Shown here one piece after another: positions 17,501 through 26,194 of a stretch of 47,253 bases of DNA; within the stretch, counting starts at the first letter, position 1; the number at the start of each line of letters is the position of its first letter. A model generated the notes under the pieces. The model saw only the letters and a list, made by a program, of their open reading frames with translations. It was not told the origin of the DNA and did not search any database. The position numbers and the translations under genes were made by a program. Origin of the DNA: CAWUKT01 sp041565275. GTDB lineage: Bacteria; Bacteroidota; Bacteroidia; J057; JADKCL01. The stretch covers positions 1 through 47,253 of the forward strand of contig JBFGVE010000007.1 of assembly GCA_041565275.1 (NCBI GenBank), in the 5' to 3' direction.

Positions 17501-18277
17501 ATGAAAGGAAAACTGATAGTCTTATTGACCGTAGGACTCTTTCTTGTTACCGGAATGGCCAGAGCACAAATACTGGTGGGGCCAGCTCTAAAAGGTGGGT
17601 CCACTTACGGTGCCAATTCCGTGGTAGACGATACAAGCCAATATTACCTTCAGAATTCTCCTGGACTTTATGTTGGTGGTGGATTGGACATTTTATATAA
17701 GTTCAACGACAATATCCGTCTGCAGGCTGGGGTCCAGTACACACAAAAGAACTTTAACCTAGCCCCTCCAAACCCGGTTGATGGTCTCTCATTCACAGAA
17801 ATACCCCGTAAAACTACCGTGATCTCGGTACCACTTGCAATTCATTATCGTATTCCTCTAAGCGAGGGCAAGACCTTTTTCAATATTATTGCAGGCCACA
17901 GTTTAGATTTTACTTTTGAGGATTCCATCCTTAACCGAACTCCCTTAGCCCCTATAGATTCTGGCGGCAGCTACGTTCGCCATGAGCTGACCAATCTCAA
18001 AAAAATCCTCCCAACCGTTATTTTAGGTGCTGGTTTGGATTTTGAGATGAACAACGGATCAGTGCTCAACACCAGTTTTATTTGGGGACTGAGCACTGGG
18101 GAGATCGTCAAGGGAGAGTTGGCTGAATGGGAAGTGCTCCATGGACCCTTTAATCCTATTGAACAGGAATACCCCGAAGAATTTCCGGAGTACTATTATG
18201 AGTTCTCATTGAGGGGCAGCTATGTGGCCTTGAAGCTGAGCTATTGGTTTAACCTCGGCAAATCCGGCAAGGATTGA
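17501..18277 (+). CDS. Outer-membrane beta-barrel protein (PorT/OmpW-like size)
   Basis: I chose ATG 17501 because it gives a standard signal peptide (KLIVLLTVGLFLVTGMARA, cleavage before QILVG); the longer frame from 17429 would bury it. The mature protein of about 236 residues opens with GPALKGGSTYG, as many small Bacteroidota barrels do. It has alternating strands such as IRLQAGVQYTQKNFNL and ends with YVALKLSYWFNLGK. It probably forms an 8-10-stranded barrel. No enzymatic motif is visible. A strong terminator (18366-18401) follows. Confidence 0.8.
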   Translation: MKGKLIVLLTVGLFLVTGMARAQILVGPALKGGSTYGANSVVDDTSQYYLQNSPGLYVGGGLDILYKFNDNIRLQAGVQYTQKNFNLAPPNPVDGLSFTEIPRKTTVISVPLAIHYRIPLSEGKTFFNIIAGHSLDFTFEDSILNRTPLAPIDSGGSYVRHELTNLKKILPTVILGAGLDFEMNNGSVLNTSFIWGLSTGEIVKGELAEWEVLHGPFNPIEQEYPEEFPEYYYEFSLRGSYVALKLSYWFNLGKSGKD

Positions 18278-18365
18278 GTTTAAGAATAGAAATCCTCTTA
18301 AGATAACGGTAGCAAATCCTGATTGAGGGTTCAGAACTCGATCTCGGTCTTGCTCTCTATCCGGA

Positions 18366-18401
18366 ACACCTGGAGCTTTCTGCTTCAGGTATTTTGTTTT
18401 T
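18366..18401 (+). terminator. Intrinsic terminator overlapping the 3' end of rnhB
   Basis: The stem ACCTGGAGC / GCTTCAGGT (9 bp with one G-T pair, loop TTTCT) is followed by ATTTTGTTTTT. It would end + strand transcription from the outer-membrane protein gene. Its T-run lies inside the last codons of the opposite-strand rnhB. Confidence 0.75.
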
Positions 18402-19125
18402 CAAACATGCTGAGTTGGATGCCGTGGTTAAAGGAGAGCCTGTGGAAAGGGCTCAGGCCGTGCAGCCGAATACCTTCCCGGTGCTCTTTGGTGGGATATC
18501 CTTTGTTTCTTTTCCAGTTGTAAAAGGGCCAGAATTCATGGAGATCTTCCATGATATCATCCCGGCAGGTCTTTGCGAGAATGGAGGCTGCAGCAATGTT
18601 GAGAAAGCGGCTGTCTCCCTTTACCATACAAGCATGTGGAATAGAGTGGGCTTTGAAACGGTTGCCATCGACCAGTAAAAATTCCGGTGTTCGGTTTAGT
18701 CCTGCAACTGCCTCGTGCATGGCTTCAAAGGAAGCCTGGAGAATATTGACCTGGTCGATCCGTTCGTGTGAGCAGATCCCTACAGACCAGGCAATTGCCT
18801 GGTCACAGATCACTTCTCTAAGTTCGAGTCTCGTTTGGTGACTGAGTTGTTTGCTGTCTGTCAGCTTGGGATGGCTGAAATCTTCGGGAAGGATAACTGC
18901 CGCAGCTACGACAGGCCCGGCCAGGCATCCTCGTCCAGCTTCGTCCAGGCCAGCCTCCAGCAATCCCGGCTGAAACTGAACCACCAATGGGGATTTTTCT
19001 TCTTTCGCGGCTTTGAGTTCACTTCCAGCCTTCCATTTTGCCTTGGTTAATTCTTTTTTAGTTTTTGACTTTACCATCTCTGCAAGTTTATTAGGAAACC
19101 GCTTATCTGCAAGTGCAGTATTCAA
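18385..19125 (-). CDS. rnhB: Ribonuclease HII
   Basis: RNase HII cuts RNA in RNA-DNA hybrids and removes single ribonucleotides from DNA. The catalytic core begins near residue 55 with EAGLDEAGRGCLAGPVVAA, which holds the first Asp and Glu. FLLVDGNRF carries the next Asp, and AAASILAKTCRDD the last. The core length is usual, but a Lys-rich N-terminal extension of about 50 residues (KSKTKKELTKAKWK) precedes it. The internal ATG of MVKSKTKK is an alternative start. The gene is convergent with the outer-membrane protein gene and divergent from the NUDIX gene. Confidence 0.95.
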   Translation of the reverse strand: MNTALADKRFPNKLAEMVKSKTKKELTKAKWKAGSELKAAKEEKSPLVVQFQPGLLEAGLDEAGRGCLAGPVVAAAVILPEDFSHPKLTDSKQLSHQTRLELREVICDQAIAWSVGICSHERIDQVNILQASFEAMHEAVAGLNRTPEFLLVDGNRFKAHSIPHACMVKGDSRFLNIAAASILAKTCRDDIMEDLHEFWPFYNWKRNKGYPTKEHREGIRLHGLSPFHRLSFNHGIQLSMFEKQNT

Positions 19126-19147
19126 CGGCTTTTCCTAATTTGTCCTG

Positions 19148-19717
19148 ATGCGTAAAACTTCCGAACATGAAAACCCCTGGACCATACTTTCTTCCAAAGA
19201 AATATATAACAATCCTTGGATCCGCTTGGTAGAACATCAGGTGTTGAATCCCTCAGGAGGAGAGGGAATCTACGGAGTTATTCACTTTCATCATTTGGCG
19301 ATTGGGGTGGTGCCATACGAAGATGGACATATCTGGATGGTGGGCCAATACCGCTTTCCGTTGGAAGCCTATTCTTGGGAACTCCCGGAGGGAGGCGGTC
19401 CGTTGGGGATGGATGCTTTGGAATCGGCAAAGCGAGAGCTACGCGAAGAAACAGGTTTGGAAGCGGCTAAATACGAAGTGCTCTTTGAGATGGATTTGAG
19501 TAATTCCGTCTCCAATGAGCAGGCTATCGTCTACCTGGCAACTGGTTTGACCCCGGGGGAAGCGGACCCTGAAGACACTGAGGATCTGGTGGTGTGCAAA
19601 ATCAGTCTGGAAGAGGCATTTGCAATGGTGGAACGGAGGGAAATCAGAGACTCATTGACCGTGACTGCAGTCTACAAGATGATGCTAATGCAAAATACAG
19701 GAAGGATTTTAGAATGA
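19148..19717 (+). CDS. NUDIX hydrolase, ADP-ribose pyrophosphatase-like
   Basis: The 189-residue protein has a full Nudix box, G-x5-E-x7-REL-x-EE-x-GL, in GPLGMDALESAKRELREETG at about residues 85-105. The opening WTILSSKEIYNNPWIRLVEHQV and QYRFPLEAYSWELPEGG resemble ADP-ribose/ADP-sugar pyrophosphatases (NudF-like), which split a sugar nucleotide into AMP and sugar phosphate. The actual substrate is not certain. It stands alone on the + strand, starting 22 bases from the divergent rnhB and ending 10 bases before the convergent glycosyltransferase gene. Confidence 0.9.
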   Translation: MRKTSEHENPWTILSSKEIYNNPWIRLVEHQVLNPSGGEGIYGVIHFHHLAIGVVPYEDGHIWMVGQYRFPLEAYSWELPEGGGPLGMDALESAKRELREETGLEAAKYEVLFEMDLSNSVSNEQAIVYLATGLTPGEADPEDTEDLVVCKISLEEAFAMVERREIRDSLTVTAVYKMMLMQNTGRILE

Positions 19718-19727
19718 GATTTCTGTA

Positions 19728-20861
19728 CTAGCACCTCACCAATACATTCCAAACCTTATCGGCGGAGCGGTCCCAGGAGAAGGTGCGTTCTCGTTCGTTG
19801 CCCTTGTGGACAAGTTGTTTTACAAGGTCTTCTTCTGCATACAACCGTTGCATTGCATTTGCTATAGCTGTAATATCGTAAGGATCCACGATCAAGGCTG
19901 CCTCCCCGGCGACTTCTGGCATCGAACTGATATTGGAGGTAATTACTGGCGTATTGCATCTCATAGCTTCCAAAATGGGAAGTCCGAATCCCTCGAAGTA
20001 GGGAACATAGACGAGGCCTGCAGATGCGTTGTTGATACGGTTGACGTCTACGTCAGAGACAAATCCTGTAAAATGGATCTGATCTTTGAAAGGGGATTGC
20101 GTATAACTGTGGATAACCTTCTCAAAGTTCCATGCCTTCCGGCCGACAATGAGAAGCTGGTGACCTGAACCGGTTTCAGATTTGAATCGGTCAAATGCAG
20201 AAATAAGATGGTCCAGATTTTTGCGGGGTTGAATGGCACTGACACAATGGAAGTAGGGCTTTCCGTTGGCAAATTGTTCCTGGATACTTACAAATTCTGT
20301 AGAAGATAGAGGGTGGAAATGGTCGGCACAGGCATTGTAAACAACATCAATCTTGCTGCTCGAAATCTGGTAACAGTTTAAGATATCTTGTTTGGTATAT
20401 TCAGACACAGCAATGATTCGAGCTGCTTTCTTTGCAAATTTTGGGAAATACCGCTGGTAGTGCCAAGCTTCTACTTTTTTGACATCCTCCGGGAAGTGCT
20501 CGAAGGCCAGGTCGTGGAATACGGGAACCTGAGGCATAGAGGAGCGAAGGGACAGGTAGCCGTCCGGAGAAAAAAATACATCGGGTTTCAGTTGCTTTAA
20601 TTTCCGTGCAACACTCAACTCAAAGTAATAGATGAACAGAAGGGGATGCCGGGCCTGGGGGAAGAGTATATAAGGGGTAACATTGGGTCCAAAGATGTAC
20701 TGTTCACTAAAAGGACGGTCAAAGAAGAAAGAAAAGCGGGTATCGGGATGTGTTCTCACCAGGCGTTTCAGGATCTCTACAGCAAACCGCCCGATCCCTT
20801 CAACTCCTTCAGGCAGGAGCAACCGGGTATTCACTGCGATATGTTTCACGTCGTTATTCAA
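19728..20861 (-). CDS. GT4-family glycosyltransferase
   Basis: The 377-residue GT-B enzyme has an N-terminal acceptor domain (EGIGRFAVEILKRL) and a C-terminal donor-binding domain with FHCVSAIQPRKNLDHLISAF and the retaining-enzyme motif E-x7-E in YFEGFGLPILEAM. VFHDLAFEHFPE and IIAVSEYTKQDIL are typical of mannosyl- or glucosyl-transferases acting on polysaccharides. The start overlaps the flippase gene by 8 bases, so the two likely work together on one surface polysaccharide. Donor and acceptor are not identifiable. Confidence 0.9.
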   Translation of the reverse strand: MNNDVKHIAVNTRLLLPEGVEGIGRFAVEILKRLVRTHPDTRFSFFFDRPFSEQYIFGPNVTPYILFPQARHPLLFIYYFELSVARKLKQLKPDVFFSPDGYLSLRSSMPQVPVFHDLAFEHFPEDVKKVEAWHYQRYFPKFAKKAARIIAVSEYTKQDILNCYQISSSKIDVVYNACADHFHPLSSTEFVSIQEQFANGKPYFHCVSAIQPRKNLDHLISAFDRFKSETGSGHQLLIVGRKAWNFEKVIHSYTQSPFKDQIHFTGFVSDVDVNRINNASAGLVYVPYFEGFGLPILEAMRCNTPVITSNISSMPEVAGEAALIVDPYDITAIANAMQRLYAEEDLVKQLVHKGNERERTFSWDRSADKVWNVLVRC

Positions 20862-22281
20862 CGTTTTGTTTCAATCGTACTACCCGCAATGCGAATGTCA
20901 GCCCCACCAAAACCATGGCTGCGATCCCTGTTGTGAGATACCACTTTAGATCCGTGAGGGAAAGAGCATAGTATGCACCTCCGAACAAGGTTGCCATGGC
21001 AAGCAGTTTGCCTAGTTGAAGAAAGGGGATTCGGACCTTCATCCGGAATTGTATATAGTAGAGGTAGCTGAGTGAAAGGAAAGCATAACTTACCACTGTA
21101 GTCCAGGCGGAGGCGATGGCTTTGAATTCTGGAATAAAGATAAAGTTCAGGGATACATTGATCAGGATAGAACCCGCAATCATCCAACTGACAAACCGTT
21201 CATGGTTGGTGGAGGTAAGCAGAGTGCTGTAGATGGCGAAGAACCCGTTGATGACTACAGCGATGAACAGGATATGCAGACAGGAGTCCATCACCATCAA
21301 TTCGGCCTCGGTGCTGCTCTTGAAGAGCCAGAGCAATTTTTCTCCATATAGGAATACAAATCCTCCAGTAAAGATCATAGGGACCGCAGCCAGAGGTTGG
21401 CCAAATGCAAGCAGTCGGCTGAGCTTCTTTTCTTCACCGATGTGACGGGCAAATTTGGCAAAAAAGATAGGGAGGACTGTCCAGAGGTACATCATAACGG
21501 CATCGACCCAGCGGTAGGCTCCGGCATAAAGGCTGGTTTGGAGGGCGCCTTCGTCCGGCCCGAGCAAGCGCTCCAGCATCACCTGGTCCACTTTGTCATT
21601 GATAGAGTAGAGGACGGTTATGATCGCAAAGGGGAAACTGCGTTTGAGAAGATCACGGGCCTGCCGCCCGTTCCACCGAGGGGCTATGAATCCAATCTGG
21701 CGGGTCAAAAGGATGTACAGAATGATCATTGTCACAGCAACGGAGAGGATATTGGCAAGGATGTAGCTGTTCAGGTCTATTTCGGTGAGAAGCAGGAAAG
21801 CAACAATTCCGAGCAGGATGGCCCGGTCGAAGACCGAGGCAAAGGCGTCCAGCCGGAATTTCTGGAAAGCCTGAAAATTGGCTCGGAAGAAGAAGTTAAT
21901 TTGAACGATTCCGTGGAGTAGGCAGAGCAAGAAGAGGTAGGTGATCTGATCGCTGTTGTAACCGAGTACATAACCCACACCCAGCATAAAAACAGGATAA
22001 ATAATGGAGAGAACGATCTTGAGACTGAACAGGGTGGGGAAAAGACGCTTGAGCAGTTGGGGCTGACTGGCCAGGGTCTTCGTGGAATACTGGTTAATAC
22101 CTAAGTCCGAGAGCGCCAAAAACAGAAAACCCAGAGAGTAGAGAGCCATGAAGGTCCCAAATGCACCGTGCCCCAACCGGTCTTGGACCACATTGTTAAC
22201 AAGGATCCAGGCCGACTTTACAACCAAGTTGAGGATGACCGCCAAACCGATATTTTCAAAGAGGTTGCGCCTGGTAAACAT
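20854..22281 (-). CDS. Polysaccharide flippase (Wzx/MOP superfamily)
   Basis: A membrane protein of about 475 residues with some 12-14 hydrophobic segments, such as FGTFMALYSLGFLFLALSDL. The N-terminus (ENIGLAVILNLVVKSAWILV) and the GINQYSTKTLA region fit oligosaccharide flippases that move lipid-linked glycans across the inner membrane. ATG 22281 (MFTRRNLFENIG) is chosen over the longer frame from 22329, whose N-terminus has no helix and overlaps rnz. With this start it begins 11 bases after rnz ends. Its partner is the glycosyltransferase downstream. Confidence 0.88.
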   Translation of the reverse strand: MFTRRNLFENIGLAVILNLVVKSAWILVNNVVQDRLGHGAFGTFMALYSLGFLFLALSDLGINQYSTKTLASQPQLLKRLFPTLFSLKIVLSIIYPVFMLGVGYVLGYNSDQITYLFLLCLLHGIVQINFFFRANFQAFQKFRLDAFASVFDRAILLGIVAFLLLTEIDLNSYILANILSVAVTMIILYILLTRQIGFIAPRWNGRQARDLLKRSFPFAIITVLYSINDKVDQVMLERLLGPDEGALQTSLYAGAYRWVDAVMMYLWTVLPIFFAKFARHIGEEKKLSRLLAFGQPLAAVPMIFTGGFVFLYGEKLLWLFKSSTEAELMVMDSCLHILFIAVVINGFFAIYSTLLTSTNHERFVSWMIAGSILINVSLNFIFIPEFKAIASAWTTVVSYAFLSLSYLYYIQFRMKVRIPFLQLGKLLAMATLFGGAYYALSLTDLKWYLTTGIAAMVLVGLTFALRVVRLKQNVE

Positions 22282-22291
22282 CGCGTAGGGA

Positions 22292-23215
22292 TTACAGGTC
22301 TTTGCGAAGGTCAAATTTCCGTCCTTCAAGGGCTAGGTCCGTGTTGGTAAATTCGATCTTTGCCTCTTCCAGCAGGGGGTTGAGATCTTTGTAGCGGGCA
22401 GAGAAATGACCAATGATCAATTTGGATACATTGCTGCGTTTGGCTGCGAGGCTGGCTTCTTTAGCGGTGCTGTGGCCGGTATCTCCTGCCCGGTTCCTCA
22501 GCTCATCCAGAAATGTAGCCTCATGGTAAAGCAAAGAGACATCTTTCAAGTAAGAGAGGTAATGTTCATTGTAGCGGGTATCAGAGCAATAAGCATAAGA
22601 AAGAGGTGGATCTGCCGGGAACAGGACTTCCTCTGCTTTGATCTTCTTCCCGTTCTCCAATTGAATGTCATTGCCCAGTTTCAGGAGTTGAAAATATTTT
22701 TTTGGGATCCCTAGCTCTCTTGCTTTGTAAAAGTTAAACTTGCGGCGTTTGTTCTTTTCCCGAAAAAGGAAGCCATTGCAGAATATCCTGTGCTGCAAGG
22801 GAATAATGGAGACTTCAAGCCGATCGGTTTGAAAAATTACATTGCCAGGTTCAAAATCTTCCAGGGCATGGAATTGTATTTCGTAGTTGAGGTGAGTGTC
22901 AGAGTGCTTATATATCAGCTCTAATATTTCTTTCAAACCTCTGGGGGCATAGATAGGAAGAGGACTTTTCCTATCGAAGATACTCAGAGAAGCCAGTAGC
23001 CCGGGAGTACCCAGAATGTGGTCACCGTGAAGGTGGGAGATAAAGAGTCCGTCGATCCGGTTGTACTTGATCCGGTACTTTTGCAATTGCATCTGCGTCC
23101 CCTCACCACAATCTATCAGGTAATACCTGTCATTGTAACTGATCACCTGTGATGATGTGAAGCGCTGAAAGGCAGGAGTCGCAGAGCTACTTCCAAGTAT
23201 TCGTACCGAAAACAT
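22292..23215 (-). CDS. rnz: Ribonuclease Z (tRNA 3' endonuclease)
   Basis: RNase Z trims the 3' trailer of tRNA precursors. The 307-residue short form has LGSSSATPAFQRFTSSQV, the zinc-binding motif FISHLHGDHILGTPG (HxHxDH, about residues 60-66), LQHRIFCNGF, CSDTRYNEHYL and the later His motif LIIGHFSARYKDL. It lies between the STAS gene upstream (50-bp gap) and the flippase downstream. Confidence 0.95.
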   Translation of the reverse strand: MFSVRILGSSSATPAFQRFTSSQVISYNDRYYLIDCGEGTQMQLQKYRIKYNRIDGLFISHLHGDHILGTPGLLASLSIFDRKSPLPIYAPRGLKEILELIYKHSDTHLNYEIQFHALEDFEPGNVIFQTDRLEVSIIPLQHRIFCNGFLFREKNKRRKFNFYKARELGIPKKYFQLLKLGNDIQLENGKKIKAEEVLFPADPPLSYAYCSDTRYNEHYLSYLKDVSLLYHEATFLDELRNRAGDTGHSTAKEASLAAKRSNVSKLIIGHFSARYKDLNPLLEEAKIEFTNTDLALEGRKFDLRKDL

Positions 23216-23265
23216 ATACGATATTAAGCGTAAAAGTGAGAAGCTGCCAGCCTTGACAGGTCTGG

Positions 23266-23661
23266 CTATTGATCTTCCCCGCCTTCTTCTTCTTCCTCTT
23301 CAATATCCTTCTCGATCTCGTGCATAAACACTGCCTCTATGGCTTCCTGGCGAGTTGGAAGAATGGTCAGAACCCGGTTCAGGTGAGTGATCGAGATCAG
23401 CTTCTCGACATGCTCAGTCAGACCGCACAGGACAAAGATGCCCCCTGCTTGTTCAAACATGGAGTTGGCACGCAAAAGAGAACTCAGGCCAGAACTGTCT
23501 GCGTACTTGACAGCGCTCAGGTCCAGAATTATATTCTGCTGGCCACCGGCATTCAGCATGACAAATTTGCTCTTGAGCTCTGGTGCTACACTTGACGTCA
23601 ACTTCTCTTCTTGAAGCTCAATAATGACGTACTGTTCGTGTTCTACAGTGGAGTATTTCAT
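23266..23661 (-). CDS. STAS-domain protein (anti-anti-sigma-factor-like)
   Basis: The 131-residue protein is a single STAS domain (about residues 3-108). The expected phosphorylatable Ser site is present in KYADSSGLSSLLRA, with the usual hydrophobic strand NIILDLSAV before it. In partner-switching systems this serine is phosphorylated by a kinase of the RsbW/SpoIIAB type, but no such kinase is in the window. The C-terminus is an unusual acidic tail (EKDIEEEEEEGGEDQ). It sits between purC and rnz in a minus-strand run. Confidence 0.9.
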   Translation of the reverse strand: MKYSTVEHEQYVIIELQEEKLTSSVAPELKSKFVMLNAGGQQNIILDLSAVKYADSSGLSSLLRANSMFEQAGGIFVLCGLTEHVEKLISITHLNRVLTILPTRQEAIEAVFMHEIEKDIEEEEEEGGEDQ

Positions 23662-23689
23662 GTAATCCTTTATATTCCTGGTTATTCAT

Positions 23690-24655
23690 TCAGGCCTCGT
23701 TCAGGCCCATACTGTGCAATGCTTTGAGAACATTTTCCTGGATACGCTTTTCAATGTCCTCTGTGTCTGCTTTTACAAATTTCTTGCCTGTTAGGGTTTC
23801 GTAGACTTCTATGTACCGATTGGAGATACGCTCGGTAACTTCATCGGTCATCTCCGGCACTTTCTGGCCTTCCAGACCCTGAAATCCGTTAGTCATTAAC
23901 CATTCGCGGACAAACTCTTTGGAAAGGTGCTTTTGAGCTTCTCCTTTTTCCTGTCGTTCGTCGTAACCTTCTGCATAAAAATACCTGCTCGAATCGGGAG
24001 TATGAACTTCATCGATCAGCATGATCTGGTCCCCGTCGTAGTGCCCGAACTCGTATTTGGTATCTGCCAGAATCAACCCTTTTTCAAGGGCCATTATTGC
24101 CCCGCGTTTATACAATGAAAATGAATAGTGCTTCATCAACTCCCAATCTTCCCGGTCTACCAATTTACTTTTCAAGATTTCCGGTTCACTGATGTCCTCA
24201 TCGTGACCAATTATGGACTTGGTTGCAGGAGTCAGGATCGGTTGCGGTAAAGGGTCGTTTTGCCGCAGCCCTTCGGGCAGATCTATACCACATATTTTGC
24301 GGCCTCCGTCCCGGTATACCCGCCAAGCATGACCACAAAGGTAGCCACGGATCACCATCTCGACCGGAATTGGTTTACAACGGTGCCCGATGGTGACATT
24401 AGGGTCCGGGGAGGAAATGAGATGATTGGGAGCAATGTCCCGGGTGGACTCAAGGAAATGCGCAGCAGTTTGATTCAAAACTTGCCCCTTGAAGGGGATG
24501 GCACGAGGAAGGATCACATCAAAAGCCGAAATACGGTCAGATGCAACCATTACCATTAACTGGTCCAGGAGATTATAATTATCCCGCACTTTACCTGCGT
24601 ATTTCTCGAACCTGACCGGAAAGACCAGGTCGGTCGATCGAAGAGCTTTTGCCAT
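23690..24655 (-). CDS. purC: SAICAR synthetase (phosphoribosylaminoimidazole-succinocarboxamide synthase)
   Basis: PurC joins aspartate to CAIR using ATP in purine synthesis. At 321 residues it is the longer, yeast Ade1-like form rather than the E. coli form of about 237. Motifs include GKVRDNY (ATP loop), SDRISAFDVILP, PVEMVIRGYLCGHAWR, LPQPILTPATKS and DEVHTPDSSRY. It begins 65 bases after the pseudouridine synthase gene ends and is followed by the STAS gene after 28 bases. Confidence 0.97.
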   Translation of the reverse strand: MAKALRSTDLVFPVRFEKYAGKVRDNYNLLDQLMVMVASDRISAFDVILPRAIPFKGQVLNQTAAHFLESTRDIAPNHLISSPDPNVTIGHRCKPIPVEMVIRGYLCGHAWRVYRDGGRKICGIDLPEGLRQNDPLPQPILTPATKSIIGHDEDISEPEILKSKLVDREDWELMKHYSFSLYKRGAIMALEKGLILADTKYEFGHYDGDQIMLIDEVHTPDSSRYFYAEGYDERQEKGEAQKHLSKEFVREWLMTNGFQGLEGQKVPEMTDEVTERISNRYIEVYETLTGKKFVKADTEDIEKRIQENVLKALHSMGLNEA

Positions 24656-24719
24656 TGGCCTTATTTAATAAACGATCTGCTAATTTAAGGGATGGGAGTA
24701 GAATAAACCAGACCGGAAG

Positions 24720-25487
24720 CTATTGATCATATTTTCTGAGGATCTTCAGCGCTGTCTCAAATTTTTTTGGGAGGGGGGCGATAAAGGTGCTGTCCTCGGT
24801 ATCACCTGGTAAAGGCAGCGAAATACCCCGGGCATGGAGAAGGAAGTCTTTGTTGATAGGAGGTTCTTCCTCTTTGCGGTTGTAATTGAAATTGCGTTTG
24901 ATCTCTGAAAGATACAGATTTTTCCCACCGTAGGTGATGTCTCCCACCAAAGGGAAGCCTACCGACATAAGATGAACTCTGATCTGATGGGTCCTGCCCG
25001 TTAAAGGCATACAGTCGACCAGGGTGCAGTGACGAAACTTCTCTATGGTATCTACAACTGTGAGCGACTCCTTTCCATTCTCGAAATCAATACGGGCTTT
25101 ACCTTTTCCGGTAATCCCAATCGGCAGGTCGATGACCTGTTCTTCAAAAGCAGCCTTGCCATAGACCAGTGTAATGTAGTGTTTTACAACTTCTCGTCTC
25201 GCAAATATACCTGAGATCTCCCGGTACATATCGGGCCCCTTGGCCAAGATCAATATCCCCGTGGTAGCTTTGTCAAGTCGGTGGGCCAGGGTTGCCTCAG
25301 GATGATAGCTCTTGCCCATGTCCCCGATGTTCAGTACGGCTTCCCTGTCAGAAAGACTGGAGATGCCGGTCGGCTTGTTGATCACGATCACCCGATCATC
25401 TTCAAACAGGATCAGGTCTTCAAACCGGATACGCGGTTTTTTGCGTTCCCTCTTTTCCTTGTTTAACTCAAAACCCCAATCAGCCAT
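24720..25487 (-). CDS. RluA-family pseudouridine synthase
   Basis: This enzyme isomerises uridine to pseudouridine in rRNA or tRNA. The catalytic Asp is in LAHRLDKATTGILILAK, and CMPLTGRTHQIRVHL is the conserved RluA motif near the C-terminus. ILFEDDRVIVINKPTGI opens the catalytic domain. ATG 25487 (MADWGFELNK) is preferred over the frame start at 25547, leaving a 25-bp overlap with the metallopeptidase gene. A short N-terminal segment (KEKRERKKPRIRFEDL) is basic; there is no full S4 domain. The target uridine cannot be assigned. Confidence 0.92.
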   Translation of the reverse strand: MADWGFELNKEKRERKKPRIRFEDLILFEDDRVIVINKPTGISSLSDREAVLNIGDMGKSYHPEATLAHRLDKATTGILILAKGPDMYREISGIFARREVVKHYITLVYGKAAFEEQVIDLPIGITGKGKARIDFENGKESLTVVDTIEKFRHCTLVDCMPLTGRTHQIRVHLMSVGFPLVGDITYGGKNLYLSEIKRNFNYNRKEEEPPINKDFLLHARGISLPLPGDTEDSTFIAPLPKKFETALKILRKYDQ

Positions 25488-26194
25488 GACTTTTCCTTCA
25501 GTTGTTTTCTGTATGTCTTGTAGTTCGGGCAATACCGTTCGACCCAAGCCCAGAACTGTGAACTGTGGTTCATTTCGCGCAGATGCATCAGTTCGTGGAT
25601 GATCACGTAGTTTATCAACTCTTCTTCAAGAAAGATCAGTTGCCAGTTCAGGTTGATGTTCCTCAATCCAGAGCAACTTCCCCACTTGGACTTGTGGTCT
25701 TTGATTCGGAGCCGGTTGTAGGAAGAGCCAGTCACTTCTGCCAAATGTTCCAGTTTCCGGGTCAGGTAACGGGAGGCAAATTCGCGAAGGGCAAAGTATA
25801 GAACCTTCTTTTTGTGAGCTTTCAAATAGCGTGAGGGAGCAAAAACAGTAAAAGACTCACCTCTCTTGTATTTAAAATATGACTTTGAATCGGAAGTAAA
25901 CTGGATCTCTGTGATCTCCCCTAAGATGGGGACTCTCCGGTCTGCCAATGAAACCAAGCTTTGCTTTTGATTAACAACATCTTTCTGGGTCTTGAAATTT
26001 TTCAGTATCCAGCGTTGTTTGCTGATCAGAAATTGCTTTTCAAATTCGCCAAGGACTCCCGTGCCGGTTTCGATGCACAGGGTGACGTCTTTGCTAAAGA
26101 AGAGGCGTACCCGGTTGGGTTTCCCTCTGCGCAAATGAAAGGGGATCGCTTCATTTCCGATCTTCAAGGTCTTATGTTGCTCCGCAATGATCAT
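25463..26194 (-). CDS. YgjP-like zinc metallopeptidase-fold protein (DUF45)
   Basis: The 243-residue protein has the M48-like zinc motif HELMH in YVIIHELMHLREMNHSSQFW (about residues 202-221) and the KSKWGSCSGLRNINLNWQL segment typical of the YgjP/DUF45 family. Family members are thought to be metallopeptidases, often linked to restriction systems or protein quality control, but their physiological role is poorly known. The start overlaps the histidine kinase stop by 4 bases (ATGA), so it is translationally coupled to the two-component system. The downstream pseudouridine synthase overlaps its end. Confidence 0.9.
   Translation of the reverse strand: MIIAEQHKTLKIGNEAIPFHLRRGKPNRVRLFFSKDVTLCIETGTGVLGEFEKQFLISKQRWILKNFKTQKDVVNQKQSLVSLADRRVPILGEITEIQFTSDSKSYFKYKRGESFTVFAPSRYLKAHKKKVLYFALREFASRYLTRKLEHLAEVTGSSYNRLRIKDHKSKWGSCSGLRNINLNWQLIFLEEELINYVIIHELMHLREMNHSSQFWAWVERYCPNYKTYRKQLKEKSWLIGVLS

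Noticed and set aside
18815..18840. Sequence resembling a tRNA T-arm (GTTCGAGTC)
   Set aside because: It lies inside rnhB and no acceptor, D-arm or anticodon arm can be built around it.
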